From NCBI GenBank assembly GCA_900316045.1, contig ONBM01000008.1, positions 1 to 64,000 of the forward strand: a DNA stretch of 64,000 nucleotides. The letters run 5' to 3'. The DNA comes from an uncultured Bacteroidales bacterium (GTDB lineage: Bacteria > Bacteroidota > Bacteroidia > Bacteroidales > UBA932). Every line of letters starts with the position of its first letter. Within the stretch, counting starts at the first letter, position 1. The translations under genes and the position numbers were made by a program. The notes below the pieces were generated by a model. The model made no database searches. It had not been told where the DNA came from and saw nothing but the letters and a program-made list of their open reading frames with translations. Positions 54,111 to 62,954 of this stretch are shown here, one piece after another.

Positions 54111-54860
54111 GTGAAAGCAATGATCTTCGCCGCCGGCCTTGGCACCAGATTAAGGCCGCTGACAGACAAAACGCCAAAAGCTTTGATTGAGATTGGCGGA
54201 AAGCCTCTGCTATATCATGTGGTGGAAAAACTCAAATCTGCAGGCATAGATGAGGTGGTAGTGAACGTTCATCATTTAGCCGAACAGATTACCGATTACA
54301 TAAAGTCACAAAATGATTTCGGAATTAAAGTAGACATCTCCGACGAGAGCTATCTGCTTAGAGACACGGGCGGCGGAATTTCCTATGCGAGGGACTTCCT
54401 GGAGGGCTCCTCTTTTCTGGTTCACAATGTTGACATAATCTCTGACCTTAACCTGAATTGGTTCATCTCGCAAGCCAGGCCAGACGCTCTCTCGAGCATC
54501 CTGGTCAGCGAGCGCAAGACTCAGCGCTATCTGCTATTCGACGACGAGATGAGGATGGTCGGCTGGACGAATCTAGCAACAGGCGAGGTAAAGACGCCTT
54601 TCTATGGCTTGAATTTATCGAAATGCAGAAAATACGCCTTTGACGGCATTCATTTCATCTCCGATGGCATATTCAAAGTATTCGATGACCATGGTTGGAA
54701 CGGGAAATTCTCTATCATGGACTTTTACATAAGAGAATGCAAGGCAAATGTCATTCATGGCATAATCCCTGAGCATCTGAATATTCTAGATGTGGGGAAA
54801 ATGGAAACCTTGCCGAAGGCAGAAGCAATGATTAAGAATATAACACACATTAATATATAA
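54111..54860 (+). CDS. MurU-like sugar-1-phosphate nucleotidyltransferase
   Basis: A 249-residue nucleotidyltransferase with the signature [27 protein letters not shown] at the N-terminus and the metal Asp in HNVDIISD. The start codon is GTG, three bases after the kinase stop. Next to an AmgK-like kinase the likely reaction is MurNAc-1-phosphate plus UTP to UDP-MurNAc, a recycling route that bypasses the fosfomycin target MurA. ManC- or RfbA-type activity on other sugars cannot be excluded by sequence alone. Confidence 0.88.
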   Translation: MKAMIFAAGLGTRLRPLTDKTPKALIEIGGKPLLYHVVEKLKSAGIDEVVVNVHHLAEQITDYIKSQNDFGIKVDISDESYLLRDTGGGISYARDFLEGSSFLVHNVDIISDLNLNWFISQARPDALSSILVSERKTQRYLLFDDEMRMVGWTNLATGEVKTPFYGLNLSKCRKYAFDGIHFISDGIFKVFDDHGWNGKFSIMDFYIRECKANVIHGIIPEHLNILDVGKMETLPKAEAMIKNITHINI

Positions 54861-54865
54861 TATCT

Positions 54866-55294
54866 ATGGCAAAAGGTAAATTTTGGGCCGATTTCAAGGC
54901 CTTCGCGATGAAAGGAAACGTCGTTGACATGGCTGTCGGCGTAGTTGTAGGTGCCGCATTCGGCAAAATCGTAACCTCCCTGGTGAATGACCTGATCATG
55001 CCTCTGGTAGGCGAGCTGATTGGCGGCTTCGATTTCCAGAATCTCAAGGTCGTGCTGCATAAGGCGGTCATGGATGGAGAGACAGTCGTTAAACCTGCAG
55101 TCACATTGAACTACGGCAACTTCATTCAGGAAACAGTGAACTTCCTCATCATTGCATTTTCCATATTCCTTGTCATCAGGGGGATAGGCAAGGTGTACAA
55201 GAAGAAGGAAGAGGCACCTGCTGCTCCTGCTCCAAAGCCAGATGACGTGGTCCTGCTAGAGGAAATAAGGGATATTCTTAAAGAGCAGAAATAG
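54866..55294 (+). CDS. mscL: Large-conductance mechanosensitive channel
   Basis: A 142-residue channel. The first helix region is [30 protein letters not shown], with the pore-lining Gly/Ala pattern. A periplasmic loop and the second helix ([17 protein letters not shown]) follow, then a C-terminal cytoplasmic helix ([14 protein letters not shown]). It opens under hypo-osmotic shock to release solutes. It lies six bases after the nucleotidyltransferase, so co-transcription is likely. Confidence 0.96.
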   Translation: MAKGKFWADFKAFAMKGNVVDMAVGVVVGAAFGKIVTSLVNDLIMPLVGELIGGFDFQNLKVVLHKAVMDGETVVKPAVTLNYGNFIQETVNFLIIAFSIFLVIRGIGKVYKKKEEAPAAPAPKPDDVVLLEEIRDILKEQK

Positions 55295-55299
55295 TTTCC

Positions 55300-56220
55300 T
55301 CACACAGCAGACAGGGAGGACATAAACTGCTTAGGCGATTGTCCTGTCGCCTTCTTGAAGTAATTTCCGGAAAACGACGCATTTCGGAAATTAAGGCTGT
55401 TGTTGACTTCCTGAACTGTCAGGCCTCCATTCCGGAGCATGATCTTTGCTTCCCGGATGACATATTCGGCTATCCAGTCCTTAGCATGCCTCCCTGACTC
55501 TTTCAGAATCAGCTGGGCGAAATATTTCGGCGAGATGAAAACCTTGGAAGCATAGTAGGAGACGCTCCTCTCCTCCCTGCAATGCGCGCTCAGCTCGGAT
55601 AGGAAACGGTTCATCACTCCATTCTTATTCCACTTCCCTATGTCCGGAATGCTTTCCTCTAGCATGGAGATTTTTTGAGCGACCAAGGAGCTGAGTAACA
55701 TGAGGGAGCCTTGGACCGAGTCTTCCTTGAACGGATTGTTTCCTGCCCTCCCAGTTATGACATCGCACAGGAAGCCATAGATTGTCGTGGCGATTACCAT
55801 TTCATTTTGGCTGCCCTCCAGCACGTATGGATGAATGACATGGCTGTGGATCATCATGAAGCTGCTGTCATCATCTTCGCTCAAGAATCTATCCGCAGAA
55901 AAGACAAACGTCATGGCTTTGAATCCTTCCTGCGGAAGGAAGCCTTCCAACACATTGTGGGGATTGATGAGGATGGCTTGCGAGGCCTCCAAGATATATC
56001 TCATGGAGCCAATATCATATATCGCAGAGCCAGAGCAGCATATCTGGAATATCATGAGATTCGTCTTCAATGGAAAAGATTCCTTTAGCCCTGTGAAAAA
56101 GAAGGAATCGTGTTCCTCTCCGCCGCTTATGTTATCGTAAAGGAAGAATTCATCTTGGTAATTCAAGACATCTGGCATCACCCTGATGCTGCCTATGTCT
56201 AAGACATTCTGATTGACCAT
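55300..56220 (-). CDS. AraC family transcriptional regulator
   Basis: A 306-residue regulator with a poorly conserved N-terminal sensor domain and a C-terminal AraC DNA-binding domain (SVSYYASKVFISPKYFAQLILKESG and VNNSLNFRNASFSGNYFKKATGQSP). It is convergent with mscL and divergent from nigD. The gap holds two TTTTAG-containing direct repeats 18 bases apart (56229-56234 and 56247-56252), which could be its binding sites. The signal sensed is unknown. Control of the neighbouring NigD operon is possible by position only. Confidence 0.87.
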   Translation of the reverse strand: MVNQNVLDIGSIRVMPDVLNYQDEFFLYDNISGGEEHDSFFFTGLKESFPLKTNLMIFQICCSGSAIYDIGSMRYILEASQAILINPHNVLEGFLPQEGFKAMTFVFSADRFLSEDDDSSFMMIHSHVIHPYVLEGSQNEMVIATTIYGFLCDVITGRAGNNPFKEDSVQGSLMLLSSLVAQKISMLEESIPDIGKWNKNGVMNRFLSELSAHCREERSVSYYASKVFISPKYFAQLILKESGRHAKDWIAEYVIREAKIMLRNGGLTVQEVNNSLNFRNASFSGNYFKKATGQSPKQFMSSLSAV

Positions 56221-56371
56221 ATATCAAATTTTAGCCAAAATAAGAATTTTAGGTCAAATCCCGCAAAATATTCCGCAAACAAAAATTTTTTCGGAATTTT
56301 ATGCAAGATTTCAATGTACATGGATTTAATAAGCGTGTGTTAAAATTAATGATGAAAGATTAAGTATGACT

Positions 56372-57070
56372 ATGAAAAAATATATTTCAAAATTTTTGCT
56401 GCTCCCTATGATGGCGGCAATTCCATTCTTTGCATCTTCCTGCCTTAACGACGATGATGACTCCGGTATCTACTACGACCCTTCCGTGGGCCCTTACAAC
56501 GCCTTGGTAACAGTCAAAATCGCCTCTGACGGAAGCAACTACTTCCAACTTACTGACTCCACTATCGTGATTCCTACCAACATGAGTGAAGTCATGAAAG
56601 AAGAGACAAGGGCCCTATGCTATCTGGATTATGAAGAAGATTTCACGAAGAAGGATACGGTCAAAGCCTCTGTCAAAACATTCAAGAAGGTCCTCACCAA
56701 GAAAGCAGTCTTGCAGGACTCTGACGAAGGCAAAGTTGCCATCAACCAACAAGATCCTGTCGAAATATTAAATGACTGGACGACCGTTTGCGAGGACGGG
56801 TATCTGACATTGCATTTCGCCGCTCAGTGGGGAAACGCAGGGGCCTCTCACATCCTGAATCTCGTAAAGATTTCCGACGACCCAATGGCATTCCGATTCT
56901 GCCATGATAAGAATGGTGACTACGGGACTGAATGGGGCAATGGAATCGTCGCCTTCAACTTGAGAGATTTCTTTCCAGAGGTAAGTGCTAAGGATGTTTC
57001 TTTTACCCTTCAGTGGCTTTCATACGAGGGCGAAAAGAATGTGACATTTAAATATCCTGCTAAAAGATAG
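56372..57070 (+). CDS. NigD-like lipoprotein
   Basis: About 232 residues. The lipobox region is FFASSCLNDDDDS, followed by the NigD-like beta domains (Tyr-rich start GPYNALVTVKIASDGSNYFQLTD and a second domain ending VSFTLQWLSYEGEKNVTFKYP). NigD proteins are Bacteroidota-specific; in B. thetaiotaomicron NigD1 is linked to outer-membrane vesicle formation. The stop is one base before the sigma-factor start, so the genes form an operon. Position 56372 (MKKYISKF) is chosen as the start. Confidence 0.88.
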   Translation: MKKYISKFLLLPMMAAIPFFASSCLNDDDDSGIYYDPSVGPYNALVTVKIASDGSNYFQLTDSTIVIPTNMSEVMKEETRALCYLDYEEDFTKKDTVKASVKTFKKVLTKKAVLQDSDEGKVAINQQDPVEILNDWTTVCEDGYLTLHFAAQWGNAGASHILNLVKISDDPMAFRFCHDKNGDYGTEWGNGIVAFNLRDFFPEVSAKDVSFTLQWLSYEGEKNVTFKYPAKR

Positions 57071-57071
57071 A

Positions 57072-57656
57072 GTGACTCTGCTGACCAAAGAGAACGAGCG
57101 CTCGCTTGTCGAGCGTGCGAAAAGTGGGGACAGGCTTGCGATGAAGCAGATTTACGACTGCTACTCGAATTACCTTGCCGCCACTTGTTCTCGTTTCCTG
57201 CCCGATAAGGCGGAGATGAAAGACGTTCTCCAGGACAGTTTCATCAAGATATTCTCTTCTTTAGACAAATTCGCTTATAGAGGGGAGGGATCGCTGAAAG
57301 CTTGGATGAGGCAGGTCGCCGTGAATGAATCGCTGAAAGTACTCAGGCGGAGGCGAAGCAAAGTTGGGAGCGCTATTTCCTACACTTGGGACCAGCCAGA
57401 CATCGAAGATGAAAGTGACGATGAGCCTGACATTGGAAATGTCCCGGAGGAAGTGATTCAGAATATGATAGAGGCGCTGCCAGATGGCTACAGAACGGTA
57501 ATCAACCTCTACGCTTTCGAGCAGAAAAGCCATAAAGAAATAGCCTCGCTGCTAGGAATCACGGAAAGCACGTCAGCATCGCAGCTGCACAGAGCGAGAG
57601 CGATATTAGCGAAGGAAATTAATGAATATAAACGTAAAAACGGAGATGCCTTATGA
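57072..57656 (+). CDS. ECF-type RNA polymerase sigma factor
   Basis: A 194-residue sigma-70 family protein of the extracytoplasmic function class. Region 2 is LAATCSRFLPDKAEMKDVLQDSFIKIF with the polymerase-binding pattern. Region 4 is a helix-turn-helix (LPDGYRTVINLYAFEQKSHKEIASLLGITESTSASQLHRARAIL). The start codon is GTG at 57072. It overlaps the next gene, an anti-sigma fused to a membrane barrel, by four bases. It is the likely partner (Das-type) of that protein. Confidence 0.93.
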   Translation: MTLLTKENERSLVERAKSGDRLAMKQIYDCYSNYLAATCSRFLPDKAEMKDVLQDSFIKIFSSLDKFAYRGEGSLKAWMRQVAVNESLKVLRRRRSKVGSAISYTWDQPDIEDESDDEPDIGNVPEEVIQNMIEALPDGYRTVINLYAFEQKSHKEIASLLGITESTSASQLHRARAILAKEINEYKRKNGDAL

Positions 57657-58921
57657 ATGAAGATTGGTTCGGCAAGCTGAGGGATAAGATGGAGGATTAT
57701 GGAAAATCCGCCCCCGAAGGTTTGTGGGATGAAATCGAGGCATCCCTTCCGAAGAAAAGACAAGTGGTCTCTCTCTCATGGGTTTGGAAATCGGTCGCAA
57801 TAGCTGCAGCTCTGGTAATCGGAGTTTTTGCCACAGTAAGAATCGGTCATCGCCATAATGCTCCTGCGGCAATCGTAGCTCAGGCTGAGAAAGAGACTAC
57901 AGACGTTAGTAAAGCAACCGCAAAGCAAGAAACGGCAGAAGTTGTGAGCGTTGCCGAAGACTCACAAGCGAAGAAACTGCTGCTGGCGTCAGTCCAAAAG
58001 CATCAGCGTGGAATGAAAGAAGAAACTATCATTCCACAGGATATTCCTTCATCGTCAAGCGCCGAAGAAACCTCTGCAGAAAGGAAGGAAGACCTTTCCG
58101 AACAGAAACTCGATGATAGCGAGTCAGGAGACGAAGATAAGGCCGAAGAAGAAGAGGCCCGGAGAACAGAGGAATTCTTGCGCAAGGCAGAAGCCGAGGA
58201 TAGGGCTGTGAAAAGAACGGCCCATCCTGTTTCCGTTGGACTGTCAATAGGTTCAGGAGCGACCGAAAGCAATTCATCAGGAGTTTTCAACACGATGATG
58301 TTCGATGCTGGCAAATCCCCTTATTCTGGCAATAAGATCGACGGAATAGCTACCAGGGCCGTAACAAAGGATGTCGCAAGAGAGAATATTTACGATGATG
58401 CCAGCCATAAACGCCCCGTGAGAATGGGAATCATGGTGAATTATCCGCTCAGCAAGGTTTTCGGAATAGAGTCCGGGATTAATTATTCCATGCTCAACAG
58501 CACGTTCACGACGACTTCATCAAGAACCGAGACTGAAGATTCTCAGAAACTGCATTATATCGGCATTCCAGTGAACGTGACGGCGAATATTCTTAATACG
58601 AGATACTTCCGCATTTATGCCATGGCTGGAGGAATGGGAGAGAAGTGTGTTTCCGGCAGGGTTACCACATCTGTCCGCGACGAAAAGGCCGGTAATGTCA
58701 GGACATCTAAGAAAGATCTTGACGTTGAAGGTCTGGAGTGGTCAATTAATGCCGCCGGAGGCCTCCAATTCAACATTACCGATTTCGTTGGCATCTATGC
58801 CGAGCCAGGCGTCAGCTATCATTTCGACAGCAACTCAAGCGTGAACACGATTTACACCGACCGGCAGTTCGATTTCGCATTCAATTTCGGAATAAGGTTT
58901 TCCCTGAATAAGCGTCGTTAG
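57653..58921 (+). CDS. Dual-membrane-spanning anti-sigma factor (Dma-like)
   Basis: A 422-residue protein with unusual order. A cytoplasmic segment (1 to about 42, with LWDEIEASLPKKR) can bind the sigma factor. One membrane helix follows (about 43-64, VWKSVAIAAALVIGVFATV). A long acidic, low-complexity linker of Ser, Glu, Asp and Lys (about 66-195) precedes an outer-membrane beta-barrel (about 200-422) ending in basic residues (FGIRFSLNKRR). One chain would thus cross both membranes and the periplasm. The family known as Dma in Bacteroides thetaiotaomicron has this plan. No N-terminal signal peptide is present, as expected for an inner-membrane anchor. Confidence 0.85.
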   Translation: MNEDWFGKLRDKMEDYGKSAPEGLWDEIEASLPKKRQVVSLSWVWKSVAIAAALVIGVFATVRIGHRHNAPAAIVAQAEKETTDVSKATAKQETAEVVSVAEDSQAKKLLLASVQKHQRGMKEETIIPQDIPSSSSAEETSAERKEDLSEQKLDDSESGDEDKAEEEEARRTEEFLRKAEAEDRAVKRTAHPVSVGLSIGSGATESNSSGVFNTMMFDAGKSPYSGNKIDGIATRAVTKDVARENIYDDASHKRPVRMGIMVNYPLSKVFGIESGINYSMLNSTFTTTSSRTETEDSQKLHYIGIPVNVTANILNTRYFRIYAMAGGMGEKCVSGRVTTSVRDEKAGNVRTSKKDLDVEGLEWSINAAGGLQFNITDFVGIYAEPGVSYHFDSNSSVNTIYTDRQFDFAFNFGIRFSLNKRR

Positions 58922-58961
58922 CGTGCATTGTGGGAGACGCATGCTGAGGGTTTCACAAGGC

Positions 58962-60281
58962 TTAAAGCACACTCATTTTCACTGCCGCATTTATCTCGAC
59001 GCCCTTATCTTTGCGGTCATATGCATAGCCTTCGGCGTTATACATTTTTTCGGTAGGAACCATCTTGCCATTCTTCCTCACGAAGAAAGCGCTATGATCG
59101 ACATTTGCATCCATCTTCTTGAGCTTGAATTTGTTCATGTCCATGCCCGTGAAACCATTAAGGATATCTAGTTCTTTCTTGCTAAGCTTGTACCCGAATG
59201 GGATATTCGCATGAACCTTGACGTTCTGGTAATAGCTTTTGACGCTGTAATCCTTCATGTTAATTCGAAGAGTCACGTCATGCTCTGCCTTGACTATGCC
59301 GATGAAGCGCTTCTTGTCATAATAGTGAAGCAGATACTCATCGTCGCTCAGCTTGTTTATGGACCAATCATCCACGTCTTTCGAGAAGTCATCGAACATG
59401 AGCAAGAACCATGACGGCCACATATTCCCGAGACCTTTCACGACATCTTTACTGTCTAGCCTCTGAACATGCTTTTCCAGAACGTCCTCATCAGAAGCCT
59501 TCTTAGCTGCGCTTTTGACATCCTTGCTGTCTATGTCATTGGAACTTAACTTTTCGAGATATTCTTCAGTCGTAGGCCCATCATTCTTTGAAAGCTTCTG
59601 AGCGGACGAATCTGCTTGCGCCGATTTCTTAGCCTCATATTCAGACCTCATCCCTTTCAAATAACTGTCTATCTTTGGATCTACGTTATATTTATGGATG
59701 GAAGTCACGAATTTTGTCTTGACCGGGAATGAGCCGTCTGGCGTCGGGGTTTCAGTGACAATCCCGACATCCTGCTCCACGCCCATGATTTTTTCATTAT
59801 TCTTAATGTAGGAATCGGCTTTTATCTTGTACTGCCTAACCTCTTCAGGGAAATCCTGCTCCAGTTTCTGGCCGACGAGTTTCAGAAGATTGCTGACCTC
59901 TCCTTTCTTGCTCTTGCCCTTCTTCTCAGTAAGCCTCGCCTCTGTCAGCTGAAGAGGCTCACCCTGAAGCTTGAATTTAAGAATCGCTGAAGGCCCGGAC
60001 TTCTCAATCCAGCCATAGAGGTTATAAACAGAATTCCGGCTCTCCGTATAGCCGATGAAAGAGACTACGAGAGTATCGCGATAATATTTGTCGTAATCTA
60101 CCGCGAGCTCGAAATTTCCATTGTCGTCAGTCACGGTTCCGACGTTAGGGTCACTCTGAATATATATGCACGCATAAGGAAGCGGCTGCCCCTTGTCGTC
60201 AACGACGAGACCTTTTATGTCCATGGCTGAAGCCGAAACACAAAGCAAGGCTGAGACGATAACTGCAAAGAAATTCTTCAT
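58962..60281 (-). CDS. Secreted protein with carboxypeptidase-regulatory-like domain
   Basis: About 439 residues. A signal peptide is followed by a carboxypeptidase-regulatory-like beta-sandwich (about 22-110, IKGLVVDDKGQPLPYACIYIQ). A long region follows with no recognised family, rich in Lys, Asp and Ser in the middle and ending with a beta-rich part (YSVKSYYQNVKVHANIPFGYKLSKKELDIL). It lacks a barrel. Related proteins with this N-terminal domain are common in Bacteroidota, but their function is unclear. It is convergent with the Dma gene. Confidence 0.72.
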   Translation of the reverse strand: MKNFFAVIVSALLCVSASAMDIKGLVVDDKGQPLPYACIYIQSDPNVGTVTDDNGNFELAVDYDKYYRDTLVVSFIGYTESRNSVYNLYGWIEKSGPSAILKFKLQGEPLQLTEARLTEKKGKSKKGEVSNLLKLVGQKLEQDFPEEVRQYKIKADSYIKNNEKIMGVEQDVGIVTETPTPDGSFPVKTKFVTSIHKYNVDPKIDSYLKGMRSEYEAKKSAQADSSAQKLSKNDGPTTEEYLEKLSSNDIDSKDVKSAAKKASDEDVLEKHVQRLDSKDVVKGLGNMWPSWFLLMFDDFSKDVDDWSINKLSDDEYLLHYYDKKRFIGIVKAEHDVTLRINMKDYSVKSYYQNVKVHANIPFGYKLSKKELDILNGFTGMDMNKFKLKKMDANVDHSAFFVRKNGKMVPTEKMYNAEGYAYDRKDKGVEINAAVKMSVL

Positions 60282-60328
60282 GGTCATAATGTTTTGTTCA
60301 GGCTAACTGCAAAAATCATGAATTTTAA

Positions 60329-61705
60329 TTATAAATATTCGATGTCGTAGTCATAATTCCACAAATTGAAATAGAGATTGCCCTGTTCCCATTCGACTTC
60401 GCCTCTCTGGAAATCGACGGTCTCGCTGCGAGGATAATTCTTCGCAGGGGACATTTCCCTGCCGAAATCGGTGTTCACTATCATCCTGTAAGGCTCTATG
60501 CCACCCAGAAAGAAATAGCCGCCGTAAGGTGTTACGCCGAAGCTCTGATCCACAGGCACCCAGCCGTAACCTTCGAAATAGGCCTCGCACCAGTCATGCA
60601 GATTCTTGTCTCCAGGGTGCATCATGAAGCCGCTCTGCCATCTTGTCGGAATGCCTTTGGCACGACAAAGCGTCATGAAAAGAAGCGTCACCTGGCCGCA
60701 GTCGCCATGGCCGGACGAGAGGACATATTCAGGGATATTCTCAATAGTGGAATATTCCCTGGCTGATGCCCAAGGAAAGGTTTTATCTATCCATGAATAT
60801 ATTGCCTTCGCCTGAAGGTAAGGGTTCTCTATGCCCGCCGTCAGGGAGTCTGCGGTGCGGCGGATCCTTTCAGTGAAAATCAGATGTTTCTCACGCTCGG
60901 CAGTATATTCCTTATATTCAGGAGATTCGGTGTTGTATGGCAGCACCTTGGACGAGTCGATCGGATGCCATTCGCCGCAGGAAACATATTCAAAGACTTC
61001 ATAGAATGTCACGTCCTTCCATCTTTGCGCTTCGGCTTCCATGTACAGGCTGCCGTGGGCGCACTCAGGGTCGGAGAAAATGATCTTGTCTTTCGAATAT
61101 GGCACGCCATTCACTCCTGCCTCGATGAATTTCACGTCCGTCTGCCGTCCCACATCGCTCCTGGGATAAGGCAGCCAGCAGCGAAGATGCTTCCCCGGAC
61201 GCAACGTATTCGCTGGCACGGTGAGCCTGTACGTTACTCTCATGCGCTTTGGCAGAGCATAATAGGGGTCTGGCTTGCCGGCGGCAAGATTATCTTCGAC
61301 CGCTTTCTCTATGACAGGAATAGTTTGGGAATCGATGATCTGATGACCTTCCAAGCCGCTCGAGCTGTCTTTCTCAGCTTTCAGGGCCGCCAGTTCCGGG
61401 ACAATCCTGAAAAGGTTCGGAGCAGCGCTGTGGAAATACATCCTGCGCTTGCCGATGACCATCGACTCCAATTTGCCAGACTTCGTCCAATCCTCTATCT
61501 GAGCATCAGTGACATCAGGGATATATTCCTGAATATAATTTTTGACATCTTTCTCCGTCCTGTCGAAATCAACGGCATACCTCTGGCTGAGGTCCCTCTC
61601 CCAAGAATATTTGTGCCTCATCTGCCTGGGAAGCCAGATGTTCAATGCTAGAAGAATAGCTACTGCCGTCCAGAGAGCTATCTCGCCTTTTTTCATCTTT
61701 GCCAT
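60329..61705 (-). CDS. Transglutaminase-like cysteine protein, membrane-anchored
   Basis: A 458-residue protein with an N-terminal membrane helix (about 7-25) and a C-terminal transglutaminase-like domain. The catalytic triad is plausible: Cys336 in SSGHGDCGQVT, His370 in NLHDWCEAY and Asp386 in VPVDQSFG. Bacterial proteins of this family often act as peptidases or amidases rather than cross-linkers. The gene starts one base before the stop of the dipeptide epimerase gene and is probably co-transcribed with it; a shared role in cell-wall peptide turnover is inferred from that. Confidence 0.85.
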   Translation of the reverse strand: MAKMKKGEIALWTAVAILLALNIWLPRQMRHKYSWERDLSQRYAVDFDRTEKDVKNYIQEYIPDVTDAQIEDWTKSGKLESMVIGKRRMYFHSAAPNLFRIVPELAALKAEKDSSSGLEGHQIIDSQTIPVIEKAVEDNLAAGKPDPYYALPKRMRVTYRLTVPANTLRPGKHLRCWLPYPRSDVGRQTDVKFIEAGVNGVPYSKDKIIFSDPECAHGSLYMEAEAQRWKDVTFYEVFEYVSCGEWHPIDSSKVLPYNTESPEYKEYTAEREKHLIFTERIRRTADSLTAGIENPYLQAKAIYSWIDKTFPWASAREYSTIENIPEYVLSSGHGDCGQVTLLFMTLCRAKGIPTRWQSGFMMHPGDKNLHDWCEAYFEGYGWVPVDQSFGVTPYGGYFFLGGIEPYRMIVNTDFGREMSPAKNYPRSETVDFQRGEVEWEQGNLYFNLWNYDYDIEYL

Positions 61706-61706
61706 G

Positions 61707-62864
61707 TTACAAAAGCTTTAATCCTATGCCAGGCCTGTCCGGAAGGGTTATCTTCCCGTCCACGACAGTCATTCCCTCGAAACGGTCGTTGCTAATCAGC
61801 AGGTTTCCGTCCAGATCGGCGAAATCCACAGCTGGAGACAGCTGGGCTGCCGCTGAAACGGCGCAAGAAGTCTCGGTCATGCAGCCGACCATCACCTTCA
61901 TGCCCTCGGCACGAGCGTAATTCAGCATTTTCCAAGCCTCCCTCATGCCTGTGCACTTCATCAGTTTAATGTTGATGCCGGCATAGGCCCCCCTGATGGA
62001 AGGTATATCCTTAAGCCTTTGGATGGCCTCATCTGCGAAGATGGGCACAGGGCTGCGTTCGGTAAGCCATGCATTGTCGTCGAGACGCTCCTTCGGCATC
62101 GGCTGCTCCACCATGACGACTCCATGCTCTTTCAGCCAGAAGATTTCGTCCAAAGCCTTTTCCCTGTCTTTCCAGCCTTGGTTTGCATCCACTGCGACCG
62201 GCAGGTCGGTTACCTCACGAATGGCCCGGATCATCTGCTCATCGTTATCCAAGCCAACTTTCACCTTGAGAATCTTGAACTTGTCTGCGCACTCCGTCGT
62301 TTTCTCACGCACGACATCCGGAGCGTCGATGCCAATGGTGAAGGTCGTGTTAGGCGTCTTGCCCGGGTTCAGTCCCCAGATTCTGTACCAAGGCTCACCC
62401 ATAAGCTTGCCCACGAGGTCGTGCAGTGCGATGTCAACAGCAGCCTTAGCCGCCGTATCGCCTTCACCTATGCCATCCACGTATGTCAGGATATCGTCTG
62501 TCTGGAAGGGATCCTTGAACTGCTCCAGATTCACTTTTTGGAGGAATTTCGTGACAGTCTCCACGCTCTGCCCCAGGTAAGGCGGCATGGAAGCTTCGCC
62601 ATACCCTGTGAATCCGTCATACTCGATCTTGACCTGCACGTCAGGAGTCGTTTTCCTTGAATATGATGCCACCGTGAACGTGTGCCGCAGCTGCAGTTCA
62701 TAAGGCTCGAAGCTTAGCCTCATCCTGGCACCGCCATTCATATTCACGTCATATGGCCTTGGAACATTATCATTCGTAGAATTACCACACGCAGAGGCAA
62801 TGTTGGCAGTTCCGATGGCCGCAGTGGCTAGCCCAGCAGTCTTTATGAAATCTCTCCTTCTCAT
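61707..62864 (-). CDS. Dipeptide epimerase, enolase superfamily
   Basis: A 385-residue enzyme with an N-terminal twin-arginine-like leader (MRRRDFIKTAGLATA) containing Cys in ASACG. The catalytic pattern of L-Ala-D/L-Glu epimerases follows: KVKVG near residue 170-180, DANQGW, VEQP, ADEAI and GINIKL. The enzyme would convert D-Glu-containing dipeptides from peptidoglycan to usable L-forms. The leader suggests export to the periplasm or a lipoprotein, unlike E. coli YcjG. Its substrate could also be another dipeptide. Confidence 0.85.
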   Translation of the reverse strand: MRRRDFIKTAGLATAAIGTANIASACGNSTNDNVPRPYDVNMNGGARMRLSFEPYELQLRHTFTVASYSRKTTPDVQVKIEYDGFTGYGEASMPPYLGQSVETVTKFLQKVNLEQFKDPFQTDDILTYVDGIGEGDTAAKAAVDIALHDLVGKLMGEPWYRIWGLNPGKTPNTTFTIGIDAPDVVREKTTECADKFKILKVKVGLDNDEQMIRAIREVTDLPVAVDANQGWKDREKALDEIFWLKEHGVVMVEQPMPKERLDDNAWLTERSPVPIFADEAIQRLKDIPSIRGAYAGINIKLMKCTGMREAWKMLNYARAEGMKVMVGCMTETSCAVSAAAQLSPAVDFADLDGNLLISNDRFEGMTVVDGKITLPDRPGIGLKLL

Positions 62865-62922
62865 AAACTAGAATTTGGCTTTCCAAGTTAAAGAAAAATT
62901 CGCAAGAAGCGAAGATATTTAT

Positions 62923-62930
62923 TAAATTTG
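62923..62930 (+). promoter_or_regulatory. -7 element for the metallophosphatase gene
   Basis: A perfect TAAATTTG lies 24 bases before the start codon at 62955. A matching -33 element is not obvious. Confidence 0.5.
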
Positions 62931-62954
62931 TTTTCCGTCAGTAAATATGGCCAC

